From Rhodospirillales bacterium (GTDB taxonomy: Bacteria; Pseudomonadota; Alphaproteobacteria; Rhodospirillales; Casp-alpha2), in assembly GCA_028825025.1 (NCBI GenBank), contig JAPKAX010000008.1:1-34812 (forward strand): a stretch of 34,812 nucleotides of DNA. The letters run 5' to 3'. A model generated the notes under the pieces. The model was not told the DNA's origin. It saw only the letters and a list, made by a program, of their open reading frames with translations, and did no database searches. Positions 1 through 8,285 of the stretch are shown one piece after another. A program made the translations under genes and the position numbers. Position 1 is the stretch's first letter; each line of letters begins with the position of its first letter.

Positions 1-66
1 TTGGTTGGGCGGGGGACAACGGTCGAAGCCAGGCTGCCGGCTGTCGCTCAAATAGTTAGCGAATAA
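1..66 (+). CDS. C-terminal end of a sensor histidine kinase (partial)
   Basis: The first frame of the window is open from base 1 to a TAA at 64-66 and encodes 21 residues. They contain VGRGTTVEARLPAV, which resembles the final glycine-rich strand (G-x-G-T-x-hydrophobic-x-L-P) of the HATPase_c ATP-binding domain of sensor histidine kinases. Only this tail is visible, so the sensor domains and the partner regulator are unknown. Family assignment from such a short tail is an inference. The gene faces the decayed gene at 73-585, only 6 bases beyond its stop. Confidence 0.55.
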   Translation: MVGRGTTVEARLPAVAQIVSE

Positions 67-72
67 ACAGGT

Positions 73-585
73 TTAATCGAAAAGCGCGTCGATATCTCCT
101 TGATCTAGGGTAACGGGTTCGATCAGCTCTTCGTTGCTGAAATCACCGTATATAATGGCGCTGGAACGGTCCATAAGATGTTGAACGTCTTTTGTAATGG
201 TTTTCACGGCTTCACGTAAATGGTCTGGATTGCCGGGTTAATTGGACTTTTTCAATCTCAACAATACCGTCCTTCACTTTGACGTTAATTTCTTTCGTTG
301 TTTCATCGAAGGGTTTGCGATAAATGGAGTGTGCATTTTCATAAGCCAAAACGGTAAGTTTTTTATATGAAAACATCGAATCGACAAAATGATCGGCATA
401 GCTTTATAGGTTGCCATTCTTTGACTTCATCCACCATCTCTAAATATCAGGGACCATTTTCAACAACACGTACCTTCGTTGAATTGGTTCAGATAATCGG
501 TCGCAAGCAGAGTATTTTCATTGATATTCGTGCCTTTGACCGGTTTTTGTATGGTTCGTGTTAATTTGATAGCGTCTTCAATTAT
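73..585 (-). pseudogene. Decayed gene for a conserved protein of unknown function
   Basis: No frame on the minus strand stays open here, but fragments from different frames join into one plausible protein of about 165 residues. In order they read: KLTRTIQKPVKGTNINENTL and ATDYLNQFNE; VLLKMVPDI; LEMVDEVKEWQP; SYADHFVDSMFSYKKL through KVKDGIVEIEKVQL; GNPDHLREAVKTITKDVQ; and the end LDQGDIDALFD before a TAA at 73-75. At least four frameshifts separate these pieces, and no ATG lies where the start should be (near 575-585). The overall pattern recalls a conserved protein of Rhodospirillales-type genomes with a D-I-D-A-L-F ending, but I cannot name a function. The acidic tail superficially resembles flagellar or chemotaxis proteins (FliM, CheZ); I do not treat that as an assignment. 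Confidence 0.7.
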
Positions 586-699
586 GAATGAACATTCAAA
601 ATTATTTCAATGAAATTAACGGTATCGACCTTAAAAGCTACGTCTTGGATGCGAAAAGATTATAAAATATCATTCCACCTACATCAACCAAGAGGATCA

Positions 700-1881
700 T
701 TAGGCGATTTCAACTGTTAACTTTTCAATAAACCGATCAATCTCTTGTTCTGTATTATAGTAATGTAACGATGCGCGAACAACAGCATTTAAGTGTCGTT
801 TCTCCATATCTAAGCGGGTTGAAAATAGTGTTGAATGGGTGATATTGATTTTATGTTTGGCCATACGCGCCGTAATCTCAGGTGCTTTAATTCCATCTAC
901 GGTAAAGGTCACAATGGCGCCTGGGTTTGTCCCTAAATCTCTGAGTGTAACGCCCTGTATCTGCGATAAGCGGTCCCTGAAAAGGGCCGCTAAATCGAGG
1001 TTGCGAGCGTAAATGTTATCTAGCCCCCAGCTCGCGGCATAATCAACCGCTACGCCAAGAGCAATTTTCCCGGCCGTATAATTTTCCCAATTCTCAAACC
1101 GTTTTGCATCACTGCGAATTTCATAAGTGTTACGCCCGGTCCATTTGGCGGAATGGTTATCTAAAACAGGTGGATCGAACTTTTCCATTATTTGTGAACT
1201 TGCATATAAAAACCCAGTGCCACGGGGCCCGCGCAAATACTTGCGGCCCGTAGCGGACAGCATATCGCAGCCAATTTCAGCCACATCAATAGGCATCTGC
1301 CCTACCGATTGACACGCATCCAGTAGATAAGGAACTCCCGCTGCATTTGCGATTTTACCAACCGCAGCCGCCGGATTGATCAGTCCTCCGTTGGTTGGTA
1401 CATGGGTGATAGAAATCAGTTTGACACGATCATCTATCATATTTCCCAGTGCACTAGGCGATAAGGCCCCCGTTTCATCATCAGGAATGACGTCAATTTG
1501 GATTCCAGTCCGTTCAGCGATTTGTAAATACGCAATATAATTACTGCTGTATTCAGCTCGCGCCGTCAAAATTCGATCGCCAGATTTAAAGGTGTTTGCC
1601 AATCCATAAAAGGCACCGGACCAGCCAACAGTGGCATTTTCAACAAATGCCACTTCAGTTGTTTTACAATTGATCAAACCGGCGATGGCATCATACGTAT
1701 GGTCATCGGCGTCGATGGTTTGGGCGGCAGCTTCATATCCGCCAATTTCGGCTTCTAAATCGATGTGATCTTTTAACGCATCAACAACCACGCCCGGCAT
1801 TAAAGCCGCACCAGCATTATTAAAGTGCAAAACGTTTTCAGTTCCGGGGGTCTCCGCTCTGGCTTTCTTAACGTCAATCAT
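700..1881 (-). CDS. Class V aminotransferase-fold PLP enzyme
   Basis: This 393-residue protein belongs to the pyridoxal-phosphate class V aminotransferase group (cysteine desulfurase and isopenicillin-N epimerase relatives). Visible landmarks are H160 (ITHVPTNGG), D188 (LLDACQSVGQ, contacts the cofactor ring) and the cofactor lysine K214 in SATGRKYLRGPRG. The C-terminal domain ends with VRASLHYYNTEQEIDRF, typical of the family. The loop just before it, where SufS-type desulfurases carry a catalytic cysteine, has none; all three cysteines lie before residue 206. It is therefore more likely a C-S lyase, epimerase or aminotransferase than a sulfur donor for iron-sulfur assembly; the substrate is unknown. 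The start overlaps the upstream reductase gene by 8 bases, suggesting coupled translation and perhaps a shared pathway. Confidence 0.9.
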   Translation of the reverse strand: MIDVKKARAETPGTENVLHFNNAGAALMPGVVVDALKDHIDLEAEIGGYEAAAQTIDADDHTYDAIAGLINCKTTEVAFVENATVGWSGAFYGLANTFKSGDRILTARAEYSSNYIAYLQIAERTGIQIDVIPDDETGALSPSALGNMIDDRVKLISITHVPTNGGLINPAAAVGKIANAAGVPYLLDACQSVGQMPIDVAEIGCDMLSATGRKYLRGPRGTGFLYASSQIMEKFDPPVLDNHSAKWTGRNTYEIRSDAKRFENWENYTAGKIALGVAVDYAASWGLDNIYARNLDLAALFRDRLSQIQGVTLRDLGTNPGAIVTFTVDGIKAPEITARMAKHKINITHSTLFSTRLDMEKRHLNAVVRASLHYYNTEQEIDRFIEKLTVEIA

Positions 1882-2911
1882 TAGCGGGTAGACCTTTTGT
1901 TGTGGAATGTTGAAATTTTAAGGGAACTTTAGGATGAATATGGTGACGAGCTGCTTCAGCTGCAAATGCGGCTTCTGAAAAGCCGGTTAAAATAAGCCTT
2001 TGTTTATGGGGATATACGGCCACATCGCCAATGGCAAAAAGACCGGGTTGATTGGTTTGGGCTGTTGTCGGGTCGGTTTCGATTCGCCTATTTTCAATAC
2101 CCAGCCCCCAATCAGCAATCGGTCCGAGCTTCTGGGATAAGCCATAAAAAGCCAAAAGCACATCGGCGTCTAAATCTTGAGTTTTGTTATCAAAATCTTC
2201 AACCTGAACAGCGTGAAGAGCTGTTTTATCGCCTAACAAACCGGTTAATTGATAGGGCACAACCAAGTTAATTTTCCCAGAATCGGCAAATTCGTGTAAA
2301 GTGGTTAAGCTGGCTTCATGGGCGCGGAACCGATCGCGCCTATGGACCAATGATACGGATTTTGCGACATCAACCAGCGCCAAGGCCCAATCGACGGCTG
2401 AATCACCGCCGCCCGCAATAACCACGTTTTTATTGGTGTACGCATCAATATTTTTTACAAAATAATTGATCCCCGCACCGGGCCCCATGCGCTCATACTT
2501 CTCTAACCCATCCAACGGTGGGCATTTAGGCTCAAACGCCCCAACGCCTGCGGCAATGATCACTGCGCCAACATTGAAGATAGCTTCTTTTGATGTGGTC
2601 AATTGCCAGCCCCCATCAGTCAATTTTTCAAGCCCACTTGCCATATGCCCCATGTGATATTGGGGTGCAAAGGGGGCCGCTTGTTGGGTTAACTTTTCAA
2701 TCAGATCCGTCGCCATAATTTTGGGGTATCCTGGAATGTCGTAAATCGGCTTTTCCGGATACAGCGCAATGCATTGCCCGCCCGGTGCATCCAGCGGGTC
2801 GATAATGTGGCACTTCAGGCCTGCCATTCCGCATTGAAAGGCAGCAAAAAGGCCCACTGGCCCTGCGCCAATAATAGCAACGTCTGTTTTGATGACTTGT
2901 TGTTTGGTCAA
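1874..2911 (-). CDS. Ferredoxin-NADP reductase, thioredoxin-reductase-like type
   Basis: A 345-residue two-domain flavoprotein. The FAD-binding motif GAGPVG is at residues 15-20, the NADPH-binding motif GGGDSA at 167-172, and the second FAD motif is FAIGDVAVYP near residue 300. The stretch GGQCIALYPEKPIYDIPGYP, near residues 44-63, is typical of the YumC-like ferredoxin-NAD(P)H reductases. The CxxC redox pair of true thioredoxin reductases is absent. It probably passes electrons between NADPH and ferredoxin or flavodoxin in the cytoplasm. It is the first gene of a two-gene unit; its last 8 bases overlap the start of the aminotransferase gene. The 96 bases upstream are shared with the divergent tsaE block. 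Confidence 0.9.
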   Translation of the reverse strand: MTKQQVIKTDVAIIGAGPVGLFAAFQCGMAGLKCHIIDPLDAPGGQCIALYPEKPIYDIPGYPKIMATDLIEKLTQQAAPFAPQYHMGHMASGLEKLTDGGWQLTTSKEAIFNVGAVIIAAGVGAFEPKCPPLDGLEKYERMGPGAGINYFVKNIDAYTNKNVVIAGGGDSAVDWALALVDVAKSVSLVHRRDRFRAHEASLTTLHEFADSGKINLVVPYQLTGLLGDKTALHAVQVEDFDNKTQDLDADVLLAFYGLSQKLGPIADWGLGIENRRIETDPTTAQTNQPGLFAIGDVAVYPHKQRLILTGFSEAAFAAEAARHHIHPKVPLKFQHSTTKGLPAND

Positions 2912-3007
2912 AATGTAGCCTTTAATTTTTTACACGTTTAAAATGCCGCCGATGGCCGTTCTCTGCAAGCGCTTGCTCAAAGGGTACGGGATAGATAATA
3001 ATAAACC

Positions 3008-3511
3008 ATGTTTTATGATGAATTAGATGCCCATACCGATATAGATATTGCCGATGAAGCTGCAACCGTAGCGTTGGCGGTGAAAATTGTAGATATCTGC
3101 GGTGTTGGTGATATGGTGGCGCTTCATGGCACCTTAGGTGTCGGTAAAACGGTGTTCGCTCGGGCCTTCATCCGGGCCCGCGCAGGCCATGCTGAAGAAG
3201 TTCCAAGCCCAACATTCACATTGGTTCAGCACTACGAATGTGACCCGGTACCTATTTATCATTTTGATCTCTATCGCCTAAATAACCCGGATGAAACTTT
3301 GGAATTGGGATTCGATGATGCCATGGCGGATGGTTCAGTTTTAGTTGAATGGCCAGAAAGGTTGGGCAGTTATATGCCCCAAGACCGCTTGGATATTGAA
3401 ATCAAACAAGGGGCGCGCGCCAATTCGCGTTTGGTTCGTTTAACTGGCCACGGGTATTGGCTGGCCCGGGTTGCGGATGTGATCAACGAAGGTAAAATTC
3501 ATGCTATTTAA
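3008..3511 (+). CDS. tsaE: tRNA threonylcarbamoyladenosine biosynthesis ATPase TsaE
   Basis: A 167-residue P-loop protein of the TsaE (YjeE) family. The Walker A motif GTLGVGKT is at residues 41-48, followed by the family signatures SPTFTLVQHYE and YHFDLYRL, and VEWPERL toward the end. TsaE works with TsaB and TsaD to make the t6A modification of ANN-decoding tRNAs. The protein is slightly longer than the usual 150 or so residues, the extra being at both ends. No good ribosome binding site precedes the ATG. It leads the + strand block and is followed after 17 bases by amgK, an order common in alphaproteobacteria. Confidence 0.93.
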   Translation: MFYDELDAHTDIDIADEAATVALAVKIVDICGVGDMVALHGTLGVGKTVFARAFIRARAGHAEEVPSPTFTLVQHYECDPVPIYHFDLYRLNNPDETLELGFDDAMADGSVLVEWPERLGSYMPQDRLDIEIKQGARANSRLVRLTGHGYWLARVADVINEGKIHAI

Positions 3512-3528
3512 CATGAAAGCCAGTATAA

Positions 3529-4566
3529 ATGCCTGAACGGCAAAATGCGATCAATGCCTTTTTGGCAGATAACGGATGGCAACCGGAACACCGCACCGTA
3601 TTAGCTGAAGATGCTTCATTTAGGCGTTATGAACGCTTGGCGGATGGCAATCGCGTCGCTGTTTTAATGGATGCGCCACCTCTCCAAGAAGACACCCGCC
3701 TGTTTATTCGCATTGCCGAACATCTTTTAAACCTCGGCCTTAGTACGCCAAAAATTTATGCCCAAAACACAAATCAGGGCTTTTTGTTATTAGAAGATTT
3801 TGGTGACGACACCTACACCCGCGTCCTCGACCAATCCCCAGCACAAGAACAGGCGCTGTATGAGCTAGCGGTTGATACCTTAATCCATCTTCATAAATGC
3901 CCCGTTGAACAACAAATCCCCAAAGATTGGCCCGCGTACGATTTGAAGATGCTATTGGGCGAGGTTCGCATTTTTACCGATTGGTATCTGCCTCATGTCT
4001 CGTCAGAACTGCTGGCTCCGGATGCACTCATTGCTTATGAAACCATTTGGGAAGAGCTGTTTGGTTACGTTCAATCTCAACCCAAGTGTTTGGTATTGCG
4101 AGATTTCCATGTGGATAATATGATTTCGCTTGATGGAAAACCAGGCATAAAAGCCTGTGGGTTGTTGGATTTTCAAGATGCTTTGGTGGGGGCTCGGGCA
4201 TATGATTTAATGTCGTTATTAGAAGATGCCCGGCGCGATATGGACGATCATCTGATGTACACTTTAAAAGCGCGCTATTATGCGGCGTTTGATGAGTTGG
4301 CAGAACCGGGCGCGGGGCGCAATGCCTTTGATGCCATCTATGCCATTTTAGGTGCAGGGCGTCATGCCAAAGTGATTGGAATTTTCATCCGACTTTTGGT
4401 TCGGGATGGAAAGCCAAATTATTTAATCCACATCCCAAGGGTCTGGCGGCTATTGGAAAGAAGCCTCGGGCATCCTATGATGGCATCGGTTCGGGACTGG
4501 TTCGATGTTTACGTCCCATCGTCGCTTCGCGATTTGCCACCAACCAACGCACACGAGGATATATGA
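3529..4566 (+). CDS. amgK: N-acetylmuramate/N-acetylglucosamine 1-kinase-like phosphotransferase AmgK
   Basis: A 345-residue protein of the aminoglycoside phosphotransferase (APH) kinase fold. The catalytic loop is LRDFHVDNM (D192 likely base, N197) and the metal-binding motif is DFQDA at 214-218; an ATP-binding lobe with FLLLEDFGDD lies around residues 85-94. Its position directly upstream of a sugar-1-phosphate nucleotidyltransferase gene matches the amgK-murU pair, which feeds recycled MurNAc to UDP-MurNAc and bypasses de novo synthesis. The two genes share an ATGA overlap, indicating translational coupling. Assignment as AmgK rests on fold plus neighbourhood; activity on MurNAc is inferred. 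Confidence 0.85.
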   Translation: MPERQNAINAFLADNGWQPEHRTVLAEDASFRRYERLADGNRVAVLMDAPPLQEDTRLFIRIAEHLLNLGLSTPKIYAQNTNQGFLLLEDFGDDTYTRVLDQSPAQEQALYELAVDTLIHLHKCPVEQQIPKDWPAYDLKMLLGEVRIFTDWYLPHVSSELLAPDALIAYETIWEELFGYVQSQPKCLVLRDFHVDNMISLDGKPGIKACGLLDFQDALVGARAYDLMSLLEDARRDMDDHLMYTLKARYYAAFDELAEPGAGRNAFDAIYAILGAGRHAKVIGIFIRLLVRDGKPNYLIHIPRVWRLLERSLGHPMMASVRDWFDVYVPSSLRDLPPTNAHEDI

Positions 4567-5309
4567 GCACTACAACAGCCCCCCTTAAAACCGCAATGAT
4601 CTTAGCCGCAGGCTTTGGGACGCGTATGCGCCCGATTACTGTCATTACACCCAAGCCGTTGGTCAAGGTGGATGGCCGAACACTTATCGATCATGCCATC
4701 GATCGTTTGGTAGAAGGCGGAGTTACGGACGTTGTTGTGAATTTGCATTATTTAGGGGATCAGGTTGAGCGCCAACTGAATCGCCGTGAAAACCCAAAAA
4801 TCAATTTTTCATGGGAACGTGATGAACTGTTAGAAACCGGGGGCGGGGTTAAAAACGCGCTGGGGCAATTGGGAAGCGATCCGTTTTGGGTGATTAATTG
4901 CGACTCACTTTGGCTCAATGGCCCGCAGCAAATGATGACCCGCGCGCTTGAGCAATGGGACCCCAACAAAATGGATGCGTTGCTTATTCTACATTCAACG
5001 GTCGATGCAAATGGTTATGAAGGGCAGGGTGATTTTCATGCTGATCCCAATGGTCAATTAACCCGTCGGCCGGAATTAGAAGTTTCGCCTTGGCTGTTTA
5101 CCGGCCTTCAAATTTTAAATCCCAAAGTTTTCACTGATACACCTGACGGCCCTTTTTCATTGAACGTGGTTTACAACACCGCGATTGAGTCGGGCCGATT
5201 GTATGGCATGGTTCATGATGGCGAATGGTTTCATGTGGGCACACCCGAAGGGCTTGGTGAAGTTGAAAACTTTATGAAATATCGATATGCCGGTGTGAAG
5301 CACCGTTAA
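4563..5309 (+). CDS. murU: MurNAc-1-phosphate uridylyltransferase-like nucleotidyltransferase MurU
   Basis: A 248-residue sugar nucleotidyltransferase. The N-terminal nucleotide-binding signature is MILAAGFGTRMRP (residues 12-24), followed by TPKPLVKVDG with its catalytic lysine. NCDSLW near residue 115 carries the metal-binding aspartate, and the C-terminal part ends with WFHVGTPEGL, common to this family. It would convert MurNAc-1-phosphate and UTP to UDP-MurNAc. The start overlaps the amgK stop (ATGA), and the TAA stop is immediately followed by the addB start codon. Other sugar-1-phosphate substrates cannot be excluded from sequence alone. Confidence 0.87.
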   Translation: MSTTTAPLKTAMILAAGFGTRMRPITVITPKPLVKVDGRTLIDHAIDRLVEGGVTDVVVNLHYLGDQVERQLNRRENPKINFSWERDELLETGGGVKNALGQLGSDPFWVINCDSLWLNGPQQMMTRALEQWDPNKMDALLILHSTVDANGYEGQGDFHADPNGQLTRRPELEVSPWLFTGLQILNPKVFTDTPDGPFSLNVVYNTAIESGRLYGMVHDGEWFHVGTPEGLGEVENFMKYRYAGVKHR

Positions 5310-8285
5310 GTGATGACGAACGAATTGGATGATACAAAGCGCCCAGCCATATTTACCATTCCTGCTGATTTGCCTTTTGTTGATATCCTTGCTACTGGAA
5401 TTTTTGATCTGACCGAACACGATCCGGCACGCTTAAGTGTTGTTCATGTTCTATTGCCAACGCGCCGTGCGTGTCGATCGTTGCGTGACGCTTTTTTACG
5501 TTTGAGCAACGGTAAGCCAACGCTTCTTCCCCGCATGTCACCCATTGGCGATGTTGATGAAGACGAATTATTGCTTTCGTCCGATGCCGGGACAGATGAC
5601 GTTGTTGGTGTTAATCCATTAGAAATCCCACCCGCTATCTCGAACCTGAGGCGTCAATTATTGCTGGCTCGAATGATCATGGCAAAGGGGGATACATCAC
5701 CTGATCAAGCCGTGCGCTTAGCGACAGAACTCGCAAAGTTGCTTGATCAATTGTACACAGAGCAATTAGATTTTTCCGAGTTCGCAACCTTGGTCCCCGA
5801 TGCCTATTCGGTACACTGGCAAGAAACGTTAAAGTTTTTAGAAATTTTAACCAAAGAATGGCCGGGAATTTTGAAAAGCGAAGGAACAATAGACCCAGCG
5901 GATCGGCGCAACCGATTGTTAGAAACCCAAACCCGATTGTGGCGCCAAGAGCCACCTAAGGGCATAGTAATTGGCGCCGGATCAACGGGCAGTATTCCTG
6001 CTACTGCGGATTTGTTACTGGCCATATCAAACATGCCAAATGGCCGCGTTGTTTTGCCGGGCCTTGATCAAAGTTTACCTGAAGTCGCTTGGCAAGAACT
6101 TGAAGCCCATCATCCGCAATTTGGTTTGTCTCGATTGCTCAATCATTTGGGCGTACAAAGGCGGGATGTTTTAAGCTGGTCAGTAACTCCAAAAGATACC
6201 ACATCAGATCGTTTGGCTTTAGCACGCATTGCTCTATCTCCTGCCAGTGCGGAAATGCCTCCTTTGGGGGAAGTATCGGAGGCATCTTTTGATAATTGCC
6301 TCCGCATTGATTGCCCAACGTCGCGAGAAGAAGCCGGTGTTATCGCGTTAGCTATTCGTCAAACTTTAGAAACACCAACAAAAACAGTTGCCTTAGTGAC
6401 TCCCGACCGATCATTAGCCCGGCGCGTTGCGTCAGAGCTGAGGCGTTGGCAAATTGATGTTGATGATAGTGGCGGACAACCTTTGGGCATGAGCCCCGCC
6501 GGATCTTTTTTTCGGGTGACCGCCCGAATGGTTGGTCAGCAGTATGCGCCTGTTGCGTTGTTATCAGCGCTCAAACATCCATTGGCAGCGGGGGGTATGG
6601 AGCGGGCTGAATTTCGGCGGCGGGTCCGTAAACTTGAGCAGTCCACATTGCGTGGGCCGCGCCCGGCACCTGGTATTCAAGGTTTGCGTTTAGCCTTGGC
6701 CGAGAATGAAAAAACGTCTGATGAGTTGATTGAACTGATCAACGCCATTGAGTATGCAGCGCGCGACATGGATGAATTGTTGCACAAACCGGCGGCCGGA
6801 TTATGGGATATGGTGCGGGCCCATATCCGTTTGGTTGAAGCGTTGGCGGCGACTAATTCAGATGAAGGCGCTGGGCAAATCTGGATTGGCGATGCGGGGG
6901 AAGTTTTGGCTGGTTTTACCGCTGAGTTGTTGCAGCATGCTTCTGTAATGACAGAGATCGAACCTGCGTCATACCCAGCATTATTAGATGGGTTAATGGC
7001 TGGGCGGGCGGTGCGTTCGCGTTTTGGGTTGCACCCACGAATTTTTGTTTTGGGTTTGATGGAAGCTCGATTGCAACGCACCGATCTGGTTATTTTAAGT
7101 GGCCTTAACGAAGGCACATGGCCGCCACAATCGGAAGCCGGCCCGTGGATGAGCCGACCGATGATGGCACAATTGGGGTTGCCGCAACCGGAACGCCACG
7201 TTGGATTAACGGCTCACGATTTTGTTCAAGCTTTCGCCGCACCGAATGTTTTAATGACTCGTTCGGAACGTGTTGACGGATCACCAACGGTCGCATCGCG
7301 CTGGTTGATGCGCTTGGAAAATACACTGAAAGGTGCTGGCTTCGTTCACGGCATTCCAAAAGACGCGACGTATTTAAATTGGTTCGAAGCGCTGGATCAT
7401 CCGAAGGAAGTGAAATCAATCCAGCCGCCTACGCCCAAACCACCTGTTGCCGCCCGGCCAAAGGGGTTGTCCGTCACTCGGATCGAAACATGGATCAGAG
7501 ACCCGTATTCAATTTTTGCAGAACAAATTTTACGCCTTAAAGTTTTAGACCCTTTGGATCAAGATCCTGGAGCATCGGATCGGGGAACTTTGATCCACGG
7601 AATTTTAGAAGAATTTATGAATGCCAATCCGGGTGACTTACCCGATGACGCAGAGGAGCGATTGGTACATATCGGTGATAGTCATTTTAAAAAACACATG
7701 TCGCGGCCCGGCGTCCGAGCTTTTTGGTGGCCCCGGTTCTTGCGCATTGCCCATTGGTTTATAAATTACGAACGCAAACGCCAGAGCGATGGAATTAGCG
7801 TCGCCCTGATTGAAAAAACAGGAAATATGACGGTCACGGTTGGAGGTGCTGAATTCAATTTGCGTGCCAAAGCCGACCGTATGGACAGGATGTTGGATGG
7901 TAGTTTATCGATCATCGATTATAAAACCGGCCAACCACCAACTGCGCCGCAAGTGGAATCTGGATTGGTCCCTCAGTTATCCTTAGAAGCCGCCATGGTA
8001 ATGGCGGGAATGTTTCCTGATTTAGCTGCGACGCCAGTTAGTGATTTAACGTATTTACGTTTGTCGGGTGGTCGTGTGCCGGGGGAAGTGAAGCGCTTGA
8101 AATTAGATGTGGATGGGGTGGCTGAAAACGCTTTAGCAGGATTGCGCAAGCTCATTGGCATGTATAGCAATCCTAATACACCGTACCGATCCCGCCCCCG
8201 CCCGATGTTTAAAAGCCGGTTTGGCAATTATGATCATTTGGCACGGGTTCGGGAATGGTCCAGCAGTGACGGGTGGGACGAGTAA
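5310..8285 (+). CDS. addB: Double-strand break repair protein AddB
   Basis: A 991-residue protein, the AddB half of the AddAB helicase-nuclease that resects double-strand breaks for RecA. The N-terminal part has the AddB-like VLLPTRRACRSLRDAF in place of a functional Walker A. The C-terminal PD-(D/E)XK nuclease domain shows H763 (GTLIHGILEEF), D841-type residues in LRAKADRMD upstream of the core, and the core DYKTG at 870-874. The four cysteines that hold an iron-sulfur cluster in Bacillus-type AddB are absent: the usual first cysteine position reads RDPYSIFAEQ, and no cysteines occur in the C-terminal tail. The GTG at 5310 abuts the murU stop; an ATG one codon later is an equally good start. 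It is followed by addA with a TAATG junction. Confidence 0.95.
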   Translation: MMTNELDDTKRPAIFTIPADLPFVDILATGIFDLTEHDPARLSVVHVLLPTRRACRSLRDAFLRLSNGKPTLLPRMSPIGDVDEDELLLSSDAGTDDVVGVNPLEIPPAISNLRRQLLLARMIMAKGDTSPDQAVRLATELAKLLDQLYTEQLDFSEFATLVPDAYSVHWQETLKFLEILTKEWPGILKSEGTIDPADRRNRLLETQTRLWRQEPPKGIVIGAGSTGSIPATADLLLAISNMPNGRVVLPGLDQSLPEVAWQELEAHHPQFGLSRLLNHLGVQRRDVLSWSVTPKDTTSDRLALARIALSPASAEMPPLGEVSEASFDNCLRIDCPTSREEAGVIALAIRQTLETPTKTVALVTPDRSLARRVASELRRWQIDVDDSGGQPLGMSPAGSFFRVTARMVGQQYAPVALLSALKHPLAAGGMERAEFRRRVRKLEQSTLRGPRPAPGIQGLRLALAENEKTSDELIELINAIEYAARDMDELLHKPAAGLWDMVRAHIRLVEALAATNSDEGAGQIWIGDAGEVLAGFTAELLQHASVMTEIEPASYPALLDGLMAGRAVRSRFGLHPRIFVLGLMEARLQRTDLVILSGLNEGTWPPQSEAGPWMSRPMMAQLGLPQPERHVGLTAHDFVQAFAAPNVLMTRSERVDGSPTVASRWLMRLENTLKGAGFVHGIPKDATYLNWFEALDHPKEVKSIQPPTPKPPVAARPKGLSVTRIETWIRDPYSIFAEQILRLKVLDPLDQDPGASDRGTLIHGILEEFMNANPGDLPDDAEERLVHIGDSHFKKHMSRPGVRAFWWPRFLRIAHWFINYERKRQSDGISVALIEKTGNMTVTVGGAEFNLRAKADRMDRMLDGSLSIIDYKTGQPPTAPQVESGLVPQLSLEAAMVMAGMFPDLAATPVSDLTYLRLSGGRVPGEVKRLKLDVDGVAENALAGLRKLIGMYSNPNTPYRSRPRPMFKSRFGNYDHLARVREWSSSDGWDE

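Noticed and set aside
588-665. Small + strand frame of 25 codons (MNIQNYFNEINGIDLKSYVL and four more residues)
   Set aside because: It has no ribosome binding site, no recognisable family, and lies in an AT-rich gap between a relic and the aminotransferase gene. Too short to support.
700-1881. Annotation of the class V PLP protein as cysteine desulfurase SufS
   Set aside because: No cysteine is present in the C-terminal active-site loop, and there are no suf genes next to it.
6677-7117. Minus-strand open frame of 146 codons inside addB
   Set aside because: It lies wholly within the intact addB gene, has a biased, repetitive composition typical of an antisense shadow, and matches nothing I recognise.
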